Source: VFMC01 sp050248155 | GTDB lineage: Bacteria > Actinomycetota > Acidimicrobiia > Acidimicrobiales > Ilumatobacteraceae | Direction of reading: 5' to 3' | Assembly: GCA_050248155.1 (NCBI GenBank) | Contig: JBFWSW010000008.1 | Location: forward strand, 1-64,000 | DNA: 64,000 nucleotides | Shown: positions 8,933 through 17,825 of the stretch, piece after piece | Layout of the letters: each line of letters opens with the position of its first letter | Position numbering within the stretch: position 1 is the first letter of the stretch | Notes under the pieces: model-generated | Databases searched by the model: none | Seen by the model: only the letters and a program-made list of their open reading frames with translations | What the model was told of the DNA's origin: nothing | Position numbers and translations under genes: made by a program

Positions 8933-9636
8933 CGCCTGCGACACGTGTACGTGCCGTAGGCGCCCCTCACGTATTCGCGATCGAGGATCTCGAAGCCGAC
9001 TCGTTCGAGCATCGGCTCGAACAGCCAGCTGTAGGTGCTGTACTCGAGCCGCACGTGCTCGCCCAGCTCGGCCGGGGTCCACCCACGCGCCGGATCGTCG
9101 ACCCCGCCGGCCATCCACGCCGGCACCCACATCTCGGCCTCGTCGGGCTCGAAGTCGAACACGAGGTCCTTCAATCGCAGGATGCCGCCCGGGGCCATCA
9201 CCGCCGCCAGCCGGGCCAGCGCGATCCCCTTCCAGAAGTCGGGGATCTGGTGGAGCGCGTTTCTGCTGAACGCGAACTGCATCGGATCTCCCGAGTGCTC
9301 GTACGACAGGAACCCGGCCAGCACGACGGTCACGTTCTGCAGCCCCGCACCCGACACCCGTCGCCGCAATGCCGCCACCATCGCCGGCGACACGTCGACC
9401 GCGATCACGCGATCGCACATGGCGGCCGCGTCGACCGTGAACCGCCCCGTACCGCAACCGAGGTCGAGAATCGTCGAGCGCGGTCCGAGCCCGTGCGCAC
9501 GCAACGCTCCCAGATCGTCAGCGGGGTCGTAACCGGCCTTCGCCTCGTAGCCCGCAACGTACGCCTCATCGAGGTGCTCGTGGCCTGCGTGGGCCAGTTC
9601 GTCGAGCCACCACTCGGCGGCCGGCATGGAGGTCAC
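8929..9636 (-). CDS. SAM-dependent class I methyltransferase
   Basis: This 235-residue protein has the SAM-binding motif I ILDLGCGTGRF (about residue 70), an acidic motif II VIAVDVSP and a downstream LRLKDLVFDF strand. GTG 9636 overlaps the stop of the preceding amidohydrolase gene (GTGA); ATG 9627 is an in-frame alternative. The stop overlaps the AAA gene start. The methyl acceptor is not predictable. The SAM fold is clear. Confidence 0.85.
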   Translation of the reverse strand: MTSMPAAEWWLDELAHAGHEHLDEAYVAGYEAKAGYDPADDLGALRAHGLGPRSTILDLGCGTGRFTVDAAAMCDRVIAVDVSPAMVAALRRRVSGAGLQNVTVVLAGFLSYEHSGDPMQFAFSRNALHQIPDFWKGIALARLAAVMAPGGILRLKDLVFDFEPDEAEMWVPAWMAGGVDDPARGWTPAELGEHVRLEYSTYSWLFEPMLERVGFEILDREYVRGAYGTYTCRRR

Positions 9637-10901
9637 GGTTCGAGCTCGCCGCCGACGATCAGATCGATCGCCCGGCGACATGTCCGTTCGAACGCGTCGG
9701 CCGCCATGCGCAGGTGATCGTCCGGCGTGTCCTCTTCCTTGGTGTGGCTGAGGCCGGCGATCGACGACGAGAAGATCATGACCGTCGGGATCTCTCGAGC
9801 CACCTCGCTCGCATCGTGCAGCGCACCACTCGGCAGCGTCACGTCGTGGCCCTCGACCTCGCGCACCGACTCGCGAGCGGCGTCGAGCAGCGCCGGATGG
9901 AACGGCATCGGGGGGATGCGGAAGATGTGCTCCCACTCGACGATGCACCCCTCGGCCGCGGCGGCCGCATCGGCGGCGACGTGCGCCTCGTCGAACATCG
10001 CCTGCAACGATTCGGCGTCGATGTGGCGCATGTCCATCGTGATGCGCGTCTCGCCGGCCACGGCGGTGACCACGCCCGGCCAGCACTGCGCGTGCCCGAC
10101 GGTCGTGACGCCATCGTGGCGCTCGCCGATCTCGGCCAGTGCCAGCGCGAACCGCGCCGCCGCCCGGAAGCTGTCACGCCGCATCGGCATGGGCATCGTG
10201 CCGGCATGGGCAGCCTGACCACGGAAGATCAGCCGCTCGCGCTCGATGCCCTTCGTGCCGGTGACCGCGCAGATGCCGAGTCCCTGCGATTCGAGCACCG
10301 GGCCCTGTTCGATGTGCACCTCGACGTAGGCCCGCACCTCGGCCATGCGCGTGCGGGCGCCGTCGAGGTTCTCGATGTCCACACCGTGCTGCGCGAGCAC
10401 CTCGGGCAACCGCGCCCCCTCCTTGTCGGTGAGGCCGCGCAACACGTCGACGTCGAGCGTGCCCATCGACGCTGCCGATCCGAACAGGCTGCGGCTGAAG
10501 CGCGCGCCTTCCTCGTCGGCCCAGTCGACCAGCGCGACCGTCACGGGCGGCGTGCCGTCCGCGGCCAGCGATCGCAGCAGCTCGAGGCCGGCCATCACCC
10601 CCAGCGCGCCGTCGAGCCAACCGCCCTTCGGCACGCTGTCGAGGTGCGACCCGACGACCAACATCTCCGGACGTTCGCCACGGAGCACGGCCCACAGGTT
10701 GCCCGCCTCGTCGGTGTCGACCTCGACGGGCAGCGTCGTCAACGACTCGCGCAGCAGCGCCCGCGCCTCGAGCCAGTCGGGTGTCCAGGCCAGCCGCCGG
10801 CTTCCTTCCGGTCCGCCGGTTCGAGCCGCGAGCTCGCGCAGATCGGTGATCACACGGTCGGGTCGAAAGCTGTTCGTGCTCGTGTCGGTGTTCGCGCTCA
10901 T
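9633..10901 (-). CDS. M20-family amidohydrolase (N-carbamoyl-L-amino-acid hydrolase / allantoate amidohydrolase type)
   Basis: This zinc hydrolase of 422 residues cleaves N-carbamoyl or ureido groups. Metal ligands are visible as H86 in GSHLDSVPKGG, D97 in GGWLDGALG, E131 in ADEEGARF, H196 in VHIEQGP and a C-terminal histidine in GLSHTKEED. The dimerisation (lid) domain lies between. It starts one base after the stop of the dioxygenase gene and overlaps the methyltransferase start. It probably acts in ureide, hydantoin or pyrimidine nitrogen salvage; the exact substrate is unresolved. Confidence 0.88.
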   Translation of the reverse strand: MSANTDTSTNSFRPDRVITDLRELAARTGGPEGSRRLAWTPDWLEARALLRESLTTLPVEVDTDEAGNLWAVLRGERPEMLVVGSHLDSVPKGGWLDGALGVMAGLELLRSLAADGTPPVTVALVDWADEEGARFSRSLFGSAASMGTLDVDVLRGLTDKEGARLPEVLAQHGVDIENLDGARTRMAEVRAYVEVHIEQGPVLESQGLGICAVTGTKGIERERLIFRGQAAHAGTMPMPMRRDSFRAAARFALALAEIGERHDGVTTVGHAQCWPGVVTAVAGETRITMDMRHIDAESLQAMFDEAHVAADAAAAAEGCIVEWEHIFRIPPMPFHPALLDAARESVREVEGHDVTLPSGALHDASEVAREIPTVMIFSSSIAGLSHTKEEDTPDDHLRMAADAFERTCRRAIDLIVGGELEP

Positions 10902-10902
10902 C

Positions 10903-11721
10903 TCATCCGTCGTAGAAGAAGGGGGTGTGCAGGCCGGCGAGCTCGCGCAACCGGCTCGTGTCGGCCCAGTGCACCGCGTCGTCCGACAAGTGGTTCACCT
11001 CGTCGGTCGTGCGGATGCGTTGGGCGATGTCACGTCGACCGTAGTGGACCTGGATGAACAGCCGGCCTCGGCCTCCGCTCGCCGGCGTGCCACGGTGCCA
11101 GACGTCGCTGACGAACATGGTGACGTCGCCGGCGGAGCCCTCGAGCAACACCGGGGGTCGACCGTCGTACGTGAGCTCGGGGTCGTTCATCCGGTCGAAG
11201 GGCGCGAGCCGTCCGGATCGATGGCTGCCCGGAACCACCGCGGTCGGCCCGTCGGCGAGACGGCAGCCGCGGAGGAGGATGTGCGCGCCGATCGCGAAGA
11301 TCGGATAGGGGATGCGGTCGTCCCACGGGACGTCGGCGGGGCGCGGCACGTGCGGGCCCGCATCGCAGTGCCACGGGCCGCCACCGAAGTCGGGCGGGTT
11401 GCGCCACAGCGTGTTGGCGATCACGTGGCAGTCCTCGCCCAGCAACGGCTCGACGACCTCGAGGATGCGGGGATGGGCGAGCACCCGGAACGACGCCTCG
11501 CTGCGGTTCAGCAGCTGGTAGCGGAACTCCTCCCGGTCCGACCGTGATCGCTCGGGCGGCGCTTCGGCGAACACTCGATCGGCCTCCGCCACGAGCGTCG
11601 CGATCTCGTCCTCGTCGAGCACGTCGCGGAGCACCGTGCACCCGTCGCGTTCGAGCTCGACGCTTGCGGCCGGACCGTCAGCGGCCAGCAGCCCGAGGTT
11701 CTTGCCCAGTCGCCGGATCAC
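10903..11721 (-). CDS. Phytanoyl-CoA dioxygenase (PhyH) family Fe(II)/2-oxoglutarate oxygenase
   Basis: This 272-residue protein has a double-stranded beta-helix iron site: H118 and D120 in PWHCDAG and H209 in DVWHRGTP. An arginine-rich strand follows that could bind 2-oxoglutarate. GTG 11721 is chosen because a TACGCT box lies 6 bases upstream and no Shine-Dalgarno is present, consistent with a leaderless message; the frame extends further upstream but only as the antisense of the divergent acetyltransferase gene. It is first in an operon with the amidohydrolase, methyltransferase and AAA genes. The substrate is unknown. Confidence 0.85.
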   Translation of the reverse strand: MIRRLGKNLGLLAADGPAASVELERDGCTVLRDVLDEDEIATLVAEADRVFAEAPPERSRSDREEFRYQLLNRSEASFRVLAHPRILEVVEPLLGEDCHVIANTLWRNPPDFGGGPWHCDAGPHVPRPADVPWDDRIPYPIFAIGAHILLRGCRLADGPTAVVPGSHRSGRLAPFDRMNDPELTYDGRPPVLLEGSAGDVTMFVSDVWHRGTPASGGRGRLFIQVHYGRRDIAQRIRTTDEVNHLSDDAVHWADTSRLRELAGLHTPFFYDG

Positions 11722-11727
11722 TGCGGG

Positions 11728-11733
11728 AGCGTA
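11728..11733 (-). promoter_or_regulatory. -10-like box TACGCT for the PhyH operon
   Basis: Reading the minus strand, TACGCT lies 6 bases before GTG 11721, placing transcription start at about the start codon. No Shine-Dalgarno is present. No convincing -35 was found. Confidence 0.5.
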
Positions 11734-11794
11734 CCCCGACGCAGCCGACGCAATTCCGCCGCGGTCCACGGGTGAGGCCTGACAGGCTGCACCC

Positions 11795-12988
11795 ATGGCC
11801 ATCACGATCGAGACGCCGACGGAAGACCATTGGCCGGCGATGTTCCGCATCGACGCGCGGGGCTTCGGGTGGGTACCCGAAGAGGGCGATCTCGACGCGC
11901 GCCGCCCGATCATCGACCTCACGCGGTTCCGCATCGCCGTCGATCGCGGCGAGATCGTCGGCGTCGCCGGATCGTACGAGCTCGACGTCACGCTCCCGGG
12001 AGGAGCGACGGCGCCGATCTCCGGCGTCACGTGGGTATCGGTGGCAGCGACCCATCGCCGCCGAGGGATCCTCACGCAGATGATGGACGCGCTCCACCGC
12101 GACGCTGTCGATCGAGGTGAGGTCGCCGCATTGCTGTTCGCCTCGGAGGGCGGGATCTACGAGCGGTTCGGATACGGCATCGCGACACAGCTGCGCTCCA
12201 TCTCGATCGATCGTCGGGCGGCGCTGTTCCGGTCCGATCTCGCACCGGCCGACGGATCGGTGCGCTACATCGAGGGGGATGCCGGGCTCGACCACCGGAC
12301 GCGGATCTGGGAGTCCTACCGGCGCCTGCGCGCCGGGGAGGTGACACGCGCTCCCGCGTGGCAGGAGTTCATCACGTGGCTCTGGTCGAAGCCCGAGAGC
12401 GGGATGAGCCCTGCCTTCTGCCTCGCGCACGACGACGGCTACGCCGTGTACCGCATCGCCGAGAAGTGGACCGACTCGGGTCCGATGCACCGCCTCGATC
12501 TGGACGAGATCGTCGCGCTCACACCGGAAGCCCATCTCGAGCTGTGGCGCACCGTGGTGGGCATCGACCTCGTCGCGACGATCGAGTCGCGTGGCCTGCC
12601 GGTCGACGATCCGGTGCCGTACTGGTTCACCGACAACCGCGTGGTCCGCACGACCGGACTGCGCGACGGCATGTGGGCCAACCTCCTCGATGTCCCCACC
12701 TGCTTCCGCACACGTACGTACGGCGCCGACGACGCGCTCGTGATCGAGAGCGAGGGCCGGCGCTGGAAGGTCGAGGGTGACGGGTCGGAGTCGTCGTGCC
12801 GGAGCGTTCGTACCCGCCCCGATCTCGTGGTCGATCAGCCGACGCTCGGTGCGCTGCTCTTCGGGGGCGTCCGCCCGTCGCAGCTGGTGGTCGCGCGTCG
12901 GGCGACGGCGCGAAACGAGGCCGTCCTTCGGCGAGCCGACGCCTTCTTCCTCACCGCTCCGGCGCCGAACTGCCTGACGTTCTTCTGA
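11795..12988 (+). CDS. Eis-like GNAT-family N-acetyltransferase
   Basis: This 397-residue protein matches the three-domain plan of the Eis family, which acetylates amines such as aminoglycosides or protein lysines. The N-terminal GNAT domain carries the acetyl-CoA-binding segment SVAATHRRRGILTQMM (about residues 76-91) and the Eis-typical ASEGGIYERFGYG. A second GNAT-like domain and an SCP2-like C-terminal domain follow. The chain ends in Phe-Phe, so the terminal carboxylate could act as catalytic base as in Eis. It is divergent from the PhyH operon. Substrate unknown. Confidence 0.85.
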   Translation: MAITIETPTEDHWPAMFRIDARGFGWVPEEGDLDARRPIIDLTRFRIAVDRGEIVGVAGSYELDVTLPGGATAPISGVTWVSVAATHRRRGILTQMMDALHRDAVDRGEVAALLFASEGGIYERFGYGIATQLRSISIDRRAALFRSDLAPADGSVRYIEGDAGLDHRTRIWESYRRLRAGEVTRAPAWQEFITWLWSKPESGMSPAFCLAHDDGYAVYRIAEKWTDSGPMHRLDLDEIVALTPEAHLELWRTVVGIDLVATIESRGLPVDDPVPYWFTDNRVVRTTGLRDGMWANLLDVPTCFRTRTYGADDALVIESEGRRWKVEGDGSESSCRSVRTRPDLVVDQPTLGALLFGGVRPSQLVVARRATARNEAVLRRADAFFLTAPAPNCLTFF

Positions 12989-13008
12989 TCGAGACGTCAG
13001 GGGAGCGG

Positions 13009-13014
13009 TAGGTT
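13009..13014 (+). promoter_or_regulatory. -10-like box TAGGTT before the MFS transporter gene
   Basis: TAGGTT ends 9 bases before ATG 13024, with no Shine-Dalgarno in between, fitting a leaderless or near-leaderless transcript. Confidence 0.5.
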
Positions 13015-13023
13015 CGACCGACG

Positions 13024-14277
13024 ATGGCTTCGGCGTCGCTCGCCCCGTTCCGCTCGCGTGATTTCACGCTCATCTGGATCGGCGCGCTCGTGTCCAACGT
13101 CGGCACGTGGATGGAGACGGTCGCCCTCGGCTACTACGTCGCCGACACGACCGGGCAGCCGTCCTGGTCGGCGATCGTCGCCGCGGCGTCGTTCATCCCC
13201 GGCGCGATCGTCGGCCCGGTCGGCTCGGCGATGGCCGACCGTCTCCGTCGCCGTCGGGTGCTGCTCATCAGCAACAGCGTGTCGGCGGTCATCGCTGCTG
13301 TCGTCGCCGTCTGGGTCGGCAGTGGCCACGCGACGGCACCCGGGCTCGCGGTGCTCGGGTTCATCGGAGGCACCGTGTTCGCGTTCGGGTTCCCGTCGTT
13401 CCAGACGTCGCTGCCCGAGCTCGTCCCGCGCGAGCACCTCGTCGCTGCCGTCGGTCTGTCGAACGCGCAGTGGAACCTCGGCCGCATCCTCGGCCCGGCA
13501 CTCGCCGCGGTCACGATCGCCGTCGGCGGGATCGGGTTCGCCCTGTGGTGCAACGCGATCAGCTTCCTGGCGGTGATCGCGAGCATCGCCACTGTCTCGA
13601 TCTCGAGCGTGCGGGGTGAGCGCCGGCCGATCTTCGCAGCACTCGGCGACGGCGTCCGCTTCGCTCGCACGACACCGGTCATGCGCCGGATGCTGACCGT
13701 GATGGTCGCGGTGATCTTCCTCGGGTCGCCCTTCATCGCGTTCGTGCCGCAGATCGCCACCAACGTCTTCGACGGCGACTCGACCGCGACCTCGATCCTC
13801 GTCATGTCGCAGGGCGTCGGAGCCGTGGCTGCTGCCTTCACCCTCGGGTCGGTCTCCCGGCGCTTCGGTTCGAGTCACGTGATGCTCACGGCAGCTGCCG
13901 CACTGTCCGTGACGCTCTGCCTCTACGGCGCAGCACCGGTGCTGGCGTTGGCGGCGGTCGGCCTCGCGCTGGTGGGCCTCTCGTACGGGTTCGCGTTCAC
14001 GACGATGGCGGGGATCGCGCAGGAGGTCGCCCCCGATGCCATGCGCGGCCGCGTCCTCGCCGTCAACAGCTTCGTCCTCGGCATCCTGTACCCGGTCGGC
14101 ACCTTGGTGCAGGGTGCGATCGCCGACGTCACGTCGCTGCGAACGGTCACCATCGGATCGGGCGTCGCGTTGGCCGTGGCGCTCTTCGTGCTGCGCGTCA
14201 CGGGCCGCGTCCCGTCGATCGGCCGTCCGCTGCGCTCCGACTCACCGGCCGCCTCGGCGTCGGTGATGGTCGAGTGA
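13024..14277 (+). CDS. Major facilitator superfamily transporter (DHA3/EntS-like)
   Basis: This 417-residue membrane protein has about twelve hydrophobic helices. It has a DHA3-like N-terminus (PFRSRDFTLIWIGALVSNVGTWM) and the MFS loop MADRLRRRRVL between helices 2 and 3. Relatives export drugs or siderophores. Its stop overlaps the GTG of a small acetyltransferase gene, so the two are co-translated. The substrate cannot be inferred. Confidence 0.88.
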   Translation: MASASLAPFRSRDFTLIWIGALVSNVGTWMETVALGYYVADTTGQPSWSAIVAAASFIPGAIVGPVGSAMADRLRRRRVLLISNSVSAVIAAVVAVWVGSGHATAPGLAVLGFIGGTVFAFGFPSFQTSLPELVPREHLVAAVGLSNAQWNLGRILGPALAAVTIAVGGIGFALWCNAISFLAVIASIATVSISSVRGERRPIFAALGDGVRFARTTPVMRRMLTVMVAVIFLGSPFIAFVPQIATNVFDGDSTATSILVMSQGVGAVAAAFTLGSVSRRFGSSHVMLTAAAALSVTLCLYGAAPVLALAAVGLALVGLSYGFAFTTMAGIAQEVAPDAMRGRVLAVNSFVLGILYPVGTLVQGAIADVTSLRTVTIGSGVALAVALFVLRVTGRVPSIGRPLRSDSPAASASVMVE

Positions 14278-14714
14278 TCGAGCTGCTCGACCTCGGCGAC
14301 ATCGCCACGGCGCTCGACGTCCACCGCGTGCAGCTCGCCGCCTACCGCGTCGAGGCGGACCTCATCGGCTTCGACGGCATCCCGCCGCTCCACGAGACCC
14401 TCGACGAGCTCCGTGCCGAGCCGCTCTCGTGGCGGGGCATCCGAGCGGAAGGGAGCGTCGTCGCTGCCTTGGCCGCCACCTTCGACGGTGACGCTTGCGA
14501 CGTCGACCGCCTGATCGTCGACCCGGCGCACCACCGCCGCGGGCTCGGTCGGCGGCTCATGGAGTCGGTGCTGCACCACGCCGTCGTGACGGTGTCGACC
14601 GGCGAGGCCAACACCCCCGCCGTCGCGCTGTACGAATCGCTCGGATTCGCTCGCGTCGGTCGTCGCGAGATCGGGCCCGACGTGTGGACCGTGCAGTTCC
14701 GACGATCGAGTTGA
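14274..14714 (+). CDS. Small GNAT-family N-acetyltransferase
   Basis: This is a 146-residue single-domain acetyltransferase. The CoA-binding motif A is VDRLIVDPAHHRRGLGRRLME (about 79-99), and a YESLGFARVGRREIG segment follows, as in ribosomal-protein or small-molecule GNATs. GTG 14274 overlaps the MFS stop (GTGA). The coupling to a transporter hints at chemical modification plus export, but that is inference. Confidence 0.85.
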   Translation: MIELLDLGDIATALDVHRVQLAAYRVEADLIGFDGIPPLHETLDELRAEPLSWRGIRAEGSVVAALAATFDGDACDVDRLIVDPAHHRRGLGRRLMESVLHHAVVTVSTGEANTPAVALYESLGFARVGRREIGPDVWTVQFRRSS

Positions 14715-14723
14715 CGCGGGCGA

Positions 14724-15680
14724 TCAGCCCCCGACGATGGTCGCGGGGTCGCAGTTGCTGCCGCACACGACGACGACGGTCCGTTCGCCCCGCTGTGGCA
14801 CGTACGCACCAGCGCGCAGCCCGGCCAGCGCTGCCGCACCACCCGGCTCGGCGATGAGGCGGAACTCGTCCCACAGCGCCCGCTGGGCGGACCGGATGTC
14901 GTCGTCGGTGACCGTGACGGCCTCGTCGACGAAGTGGCTGGCGATCGACCAGGCGACGTCACCGATCTGGCGCGTGCCGAGCGAGTCGGCGGCGATGCCC
15001 GACACCTCGACCGGCACCGGCGCACCGGCCTCGAGCGCGGCCTGCAGGCAGCGACTCGTGGCGGGCTCGACGCTGACGATGCGCCGGGTGTCGCGCACCC
15101 ACGCCGCCTGGCCGGCGGTGAAGCCACCCCCACCCGTCGCGACGACCAACGTGTCGTAGCTGTCGAGCTGGTCGTCGATCTCGGCGGCGAGCGTGCCCTG
15201 CCCGGCCACGACGTCGACGTGCTCGAACGGGTGCACCATCAGCGCGCCCGTGCGTGCCTGGTGCTCGGTGGCCGCGGCCTGCGCGTCGTCGTACAGGCCG
15301 TCGATCACGTGCACGGTCGCCCCGAAGGACGCGATGCGATCACGCTTCATGGCTGGGCTGGACGAGGGCACGAAGATCTCGGCGGGGTAGCCGAGCCGAT
15401 GGGCGGCGAACGCGACCGCCGCACCGTGGTTGCCCCCCGATGCGGCGACGAGCCCGGCCTCGGGGATCGAGTCGGCCGCGGCCAGGATGCGGTTGAACGC
15501 CCCCCTCGGCTTGAACGAACCGGCGTACTGCAACAGCTCGAGCTTGAGCGCGATCCCGTGGTTGAGACCGAGCTCGCCGGGCCGGGTCGAGATGATGGGC
15601 GTGCGGCGGATGTAGGGCGTCACGCGGGCGCGAGCGGCCTCGATCATCTCGGGTGTGACGAGGGGAGCGGTGACAGCCAC
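14724..15680 (-). CDS. Threonine/serine dehydratase-like PLP enzyme (fold type II)
   Basis: This 318-residue protein is of the family that deaminates threonine or serine to 2-oxo acids. The PLP lysine is in GSFKPRGAFN (about 54-63), the substrate loop is ASGGNHGAAV, and the phosphate-binding glycine loop is ATGGGGFTAG. There is no C-terminal ACT regulatory domain, so it resembles catabolic or serine-racemase-like members rather than feedback-inhibited IlvA. GTG 15680 is preceded by TAGGGT 8 bases upstream. It lies divergent from ilvD, compatible with 2-oxobutanoate supply for isoleucine. A second paralogue is at 18.9 kb. Confidence 0.85.
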   Translation of the reverse strand: MAVTAPLVTPEMIEAARARVTPYIRRTPIISTRPGELGLNHGIALKLELLQYAGSFKPRGAFNRILAAADSIPEAGLVAASGGNHGAAVAFAAHRLGYPAEIFVPSSSPAMKRDRIASFGATVHVIDGLYDDAQAAATEHQARTGALMVHPFEHVDVVAGQGTLAAEIDDQLDSYDTLVVATGGGGFTAGQAAWVRDTRRIVSVEPATSRCLQAALEAGAPVPVEVSGIAADSLGTRQIGDVAWSIASHFVDEAVTVTDDDIRSAQRALWDEFRLIAEPGGAAALAGLRAGAYVPQRGERTVVVVCGSNCDPATIVGG

Positions 15681-15688
15681 GGGCGCCG

Positions 15689-15694
15689 ACCCTA
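15689..15694 (-). promoter_or_regulatory. -10-like box TAGGGT for the threonine-dehydratase-like gene
   Basis: On the minus strand TAGGGT lies 8 bases before GTG 15680 with no Shine-Dalgarno, fitting leaderless expression. It stands back to back with the ilvD promoter box. Confidence 0.5.
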
Positions 15695-15738
15695 TCCGCG
15701 CCCGCAGATCGCATCGTGAGAATCCGGGTCCCTGGGTC

Positions 15739-15744
15739 TAGCGT
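15739..15744 (+). promoter_or_regulatory. -10-like box TAGCGT before ilvD
   Basis: TAGCGT is followed by only 6 bases (GACGAC) before ATG 15751, so the transcript probably begins at or next to the start codon. Confidence 0.55.
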
Positions 15745-15750
15745 GACGAC

Positions 15751-17466
15751 ATGGCCGCAGCCCCGAACGAACCCGGTACTCCCGTCGACGTGAAGCCCCG
15801 CAGCCGCGACGTCACCGACGGCATCCAGAAGGCGCCGGCGCGCGCCATGCTCCGCGCTGTCGGGATGACCGATGACGACTGGGAGAAGCCGCAGATCGGC
15901 GTCGCGTCCGCGTGGAACGAGGTCACACCCTGCAACATGACGCTCCGCAAGCTGGCCGAGCACACCAAGCAGGGCGTGCGTGCCGCCGGCGGTTTCCCGC
16001 TCGAGTTCGGCACCATCACGGTGAGCGACGGCATCAGCATGGGCCACGAAGGCATGCGCGCGTCGCTCGTCAGCCGCGAGGTCATCACGGACTCGGTCGA
16101 GTGCGTGATGCACGCCGAGCGCCTCGACGGCTTCGTCGGATTGGCTGGTTGTGACAAGAGCATCCCGGCGATGCTGATGGCCGCGGCCCGGCTCGATCTC
16201 GCCAGCGTCTTCGTCTACAACGGCTCGATCATGCCAGGCGACCTGAACGGCACCTCGCTCGACATCACCAGCGTCTTCGAGGCAGTGGGAGCGTGCGCGC
16301 TCGGCAAGATCACCGAGGACGAGCTCGGCGAGATCGAGCGGCGAGCCTGCCCCGGCGAAGGCGCCTGCGGTGGCATGTTCACGGCCAACACGATGAGCTC
16401 GATCGCCGAGGCGATCGGCATGTCGCTGCCCGGCACCGCCTCGCCGCCCGCCATCGACGCGCGCCGGGAGGATGACGCTCGTCGTGCCGGTGAGGCTGTT
16501 GTCAACATGCTGCGCCTCGGCATCACGCCACGCATGATCATGACGAAGCCGGCGTTCGAGAACGCCATCGCGGTCACCTCCGCGCTCGGCGGGTCGACCA
16601 ACGCGGTGCTGCACCTCCTCGCGCTGGCCCACGAGGCCAACGTGCCGCTCGAGCTCGAGGACTTCAATCGCATCGCCGCCAAGGTGCCCCACATCGCCGA
16701 CATGAAGCCCGGCGGCAAGTTCCACATGAGCGACCTCGACCGCGTCGGCGGTGTTCCGGTCGTGATGCGCCACCTGCTCGACGCCGGTCTGCTGCACGGC
16801 GACGTCCTGACGGTGACCGGCAAGACGCTTGCCGAGAACCTCGCCGAGCTCGATCCGCCGCGACCCGACGGCGTGGTGGTGCACAGCCTCGACGAGGCGA
16901 TCCACGATGAGGGCGGCATCCTCGTGTTGCGCGGGTCGTTGGCGCCGAGCGGCTCGGTCGTGAAGGTCGCCGGGTTGAGCCAGGAGCAGAAGCAGTTCGA
17001 GGGGCCGGCGCGGGTGTTCGATGGTGAGGACGGCGCGATGGAGGCCATCCTGTCCGGCTCGATCCAGCCGGGCACCGTCCTCGTCATCCGCTACGAGGGC
17101 CCGAAGGGCGGCCCGGGGATGCGTGAGATGCTTGCCATCACGGGAGCGCTCAAGGGGGCCGGCCGTGGTTCTGACTGCGCGCTCATCACCGACGGTCGGT
17201 TCAGCGGTGGCACGTGGGGCTTCTGCATCGGTCACGTCGCGCCCGAAGCAGTTGACGGCGGCCCGATCGCGTTCGTGCGTGACGGCGACATCGTCCGAGT
17301 CGACGTGCACCGGCATGCGCTCGATCTGCTGGTCGACGACGCCGAGCTCGCCCGGCGGCGCGCCGGGTGGTCCCCCAACCCGCCGCGCTACACCATGGGC
17401 GTCCTGGGCAAGTATGCGAAGCTCGTCCAGGGCGCCGAGACGGGCGCGGTCACGAACTGGTTCTGA
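15751..17466 (+). CDS. ilvD: Dihydroxy-acid dehydratase
   Basis: This enzyme dehydrates 2,3-dihydroxy-isovalerate and -methylvalerate in valine, leucine and isoleucine synthesis. The 571-residue length and motifs match the IlvD/Edd family. Fe-S cluster cysteines appear in ASAWNEVTPCNM (about 50-61), LAGCDKSIPAML and GEGACGGMFTANTM. The C-terminal GRFSGGTWGFCIGHVAPEA is diagnostic. Its partners ilvB, ilvN and ilvC lie 4 kb downstream under separate attenuator control, so this step is unlinked from that operon. Confidence 0.96.
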   Translation: MAAAPNEPGTPVDVKPRSRDVTDGIQKAPARAMLRAVGMTDDDWEKPQIGVASAWNEVTPCNMTLRKLAEHTKQGVRAAGGFPLEFGTITVSDGISMGHEGMRASLVSREVITDSVECVMHAERLDGFVGLAGCDKSIPAMLMAAARLDLASVFVYNGSIMPGDLNGTSLDITSVFEAVGACALGKITEDELGEIERRACPGEGACGGMFTANTMSSIAEAIGMSLPGTASPPAIDARREDDARRAGEAVVNMLRLGITPRMIMTKPAFENAIAVTSALGGSTNAVLHLLALAHEANVPLELEDFNRIAAKVPHIADMKPGGKFHMSDLDRVGGVPVVMRHLLDAGLLHGDVLTVTGKTLAENLAELDPPRPDGVVVHSLDEAIHDEGGILVLRGSLAPSGSVVKVAGLSQEQKQFEGPARVFDGEDGAMEAILSGSIQPGTVLVIRYEGPKGGPGMREMLAITGALKGAGRGSDCALITDGRFSGGTWGFCIGHVAPEAVDGGPIAFVRDGDIVRVDVHRHALDLLVDDAELARRRAGWSPNPPRYTMGVLGKYAKLVQGAETGAVTNWF

Positions 17467-17467
17467 C

Positions 17468-17824
17468 CTACCCGCGGCGGCGCGCCAGCGCGAGGCGCCA
17501 GCCGAGCATCAGCACACCCAACGCGATCGAGGCGACGACGATGAACGACGCCGCGGTCCCTCGGTCGAACACCCAGTGACGCAGCACCATCCCCAGCGCG
17601 ACGGTGATGACCCACACGGGAAGACCCGTTCGCAGCGCATCGGGACGGCGCCAGGCCTTCAGCAGCAGCCAGCTCGCGAGGAGCGCGATCAGGAACGGCG
17701 CAGCGACCTTCAGCGCACCCACGACGGCGTTGCCGTCCTCGTCGTGGCTTCGCCGACCGAGCGCCACGAACACGACGACCGACGCGACATCGAGGAGTGC
17801 CGCTCGGATCGCTCGCACGTGCAC
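17468..17824 (-). CDS. DUF3054-family small membrane protein
   Basis: This 118-residue protein has four predicted hydrophobic helices and the family-like N-terminal phrase LLDVASVVVFVALGRRSHDE, followed by a conserved-looking RTGLPVWVITVALGMVLRHWVF helix. The GTG start lies one base after the flavin-reductase stop, so the two genes share a transcript. It runs tail to tail with ilvD, one base apart. Function unknown. Confidence 0.8.
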   Translation of the reverse strand: MHVRAIRAALLDVASVVVFVALGRRSHDEDGNAVVGALKVAAPFLIALLASWLLLKAWRRPDALRTGLPVWVITVALGMVLRHWVFDRGTAASFIVVASIALGVLMLGWRLALARRRG

Positions 17825-17825
17825 G

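Noticed and set aside
15340..17316. 658-codon minus-strand open frame
   Set aside because: It is antisense to ilvD, whose Fe-S motifs and length are fully conserved. The shadow has no recognisable domain.
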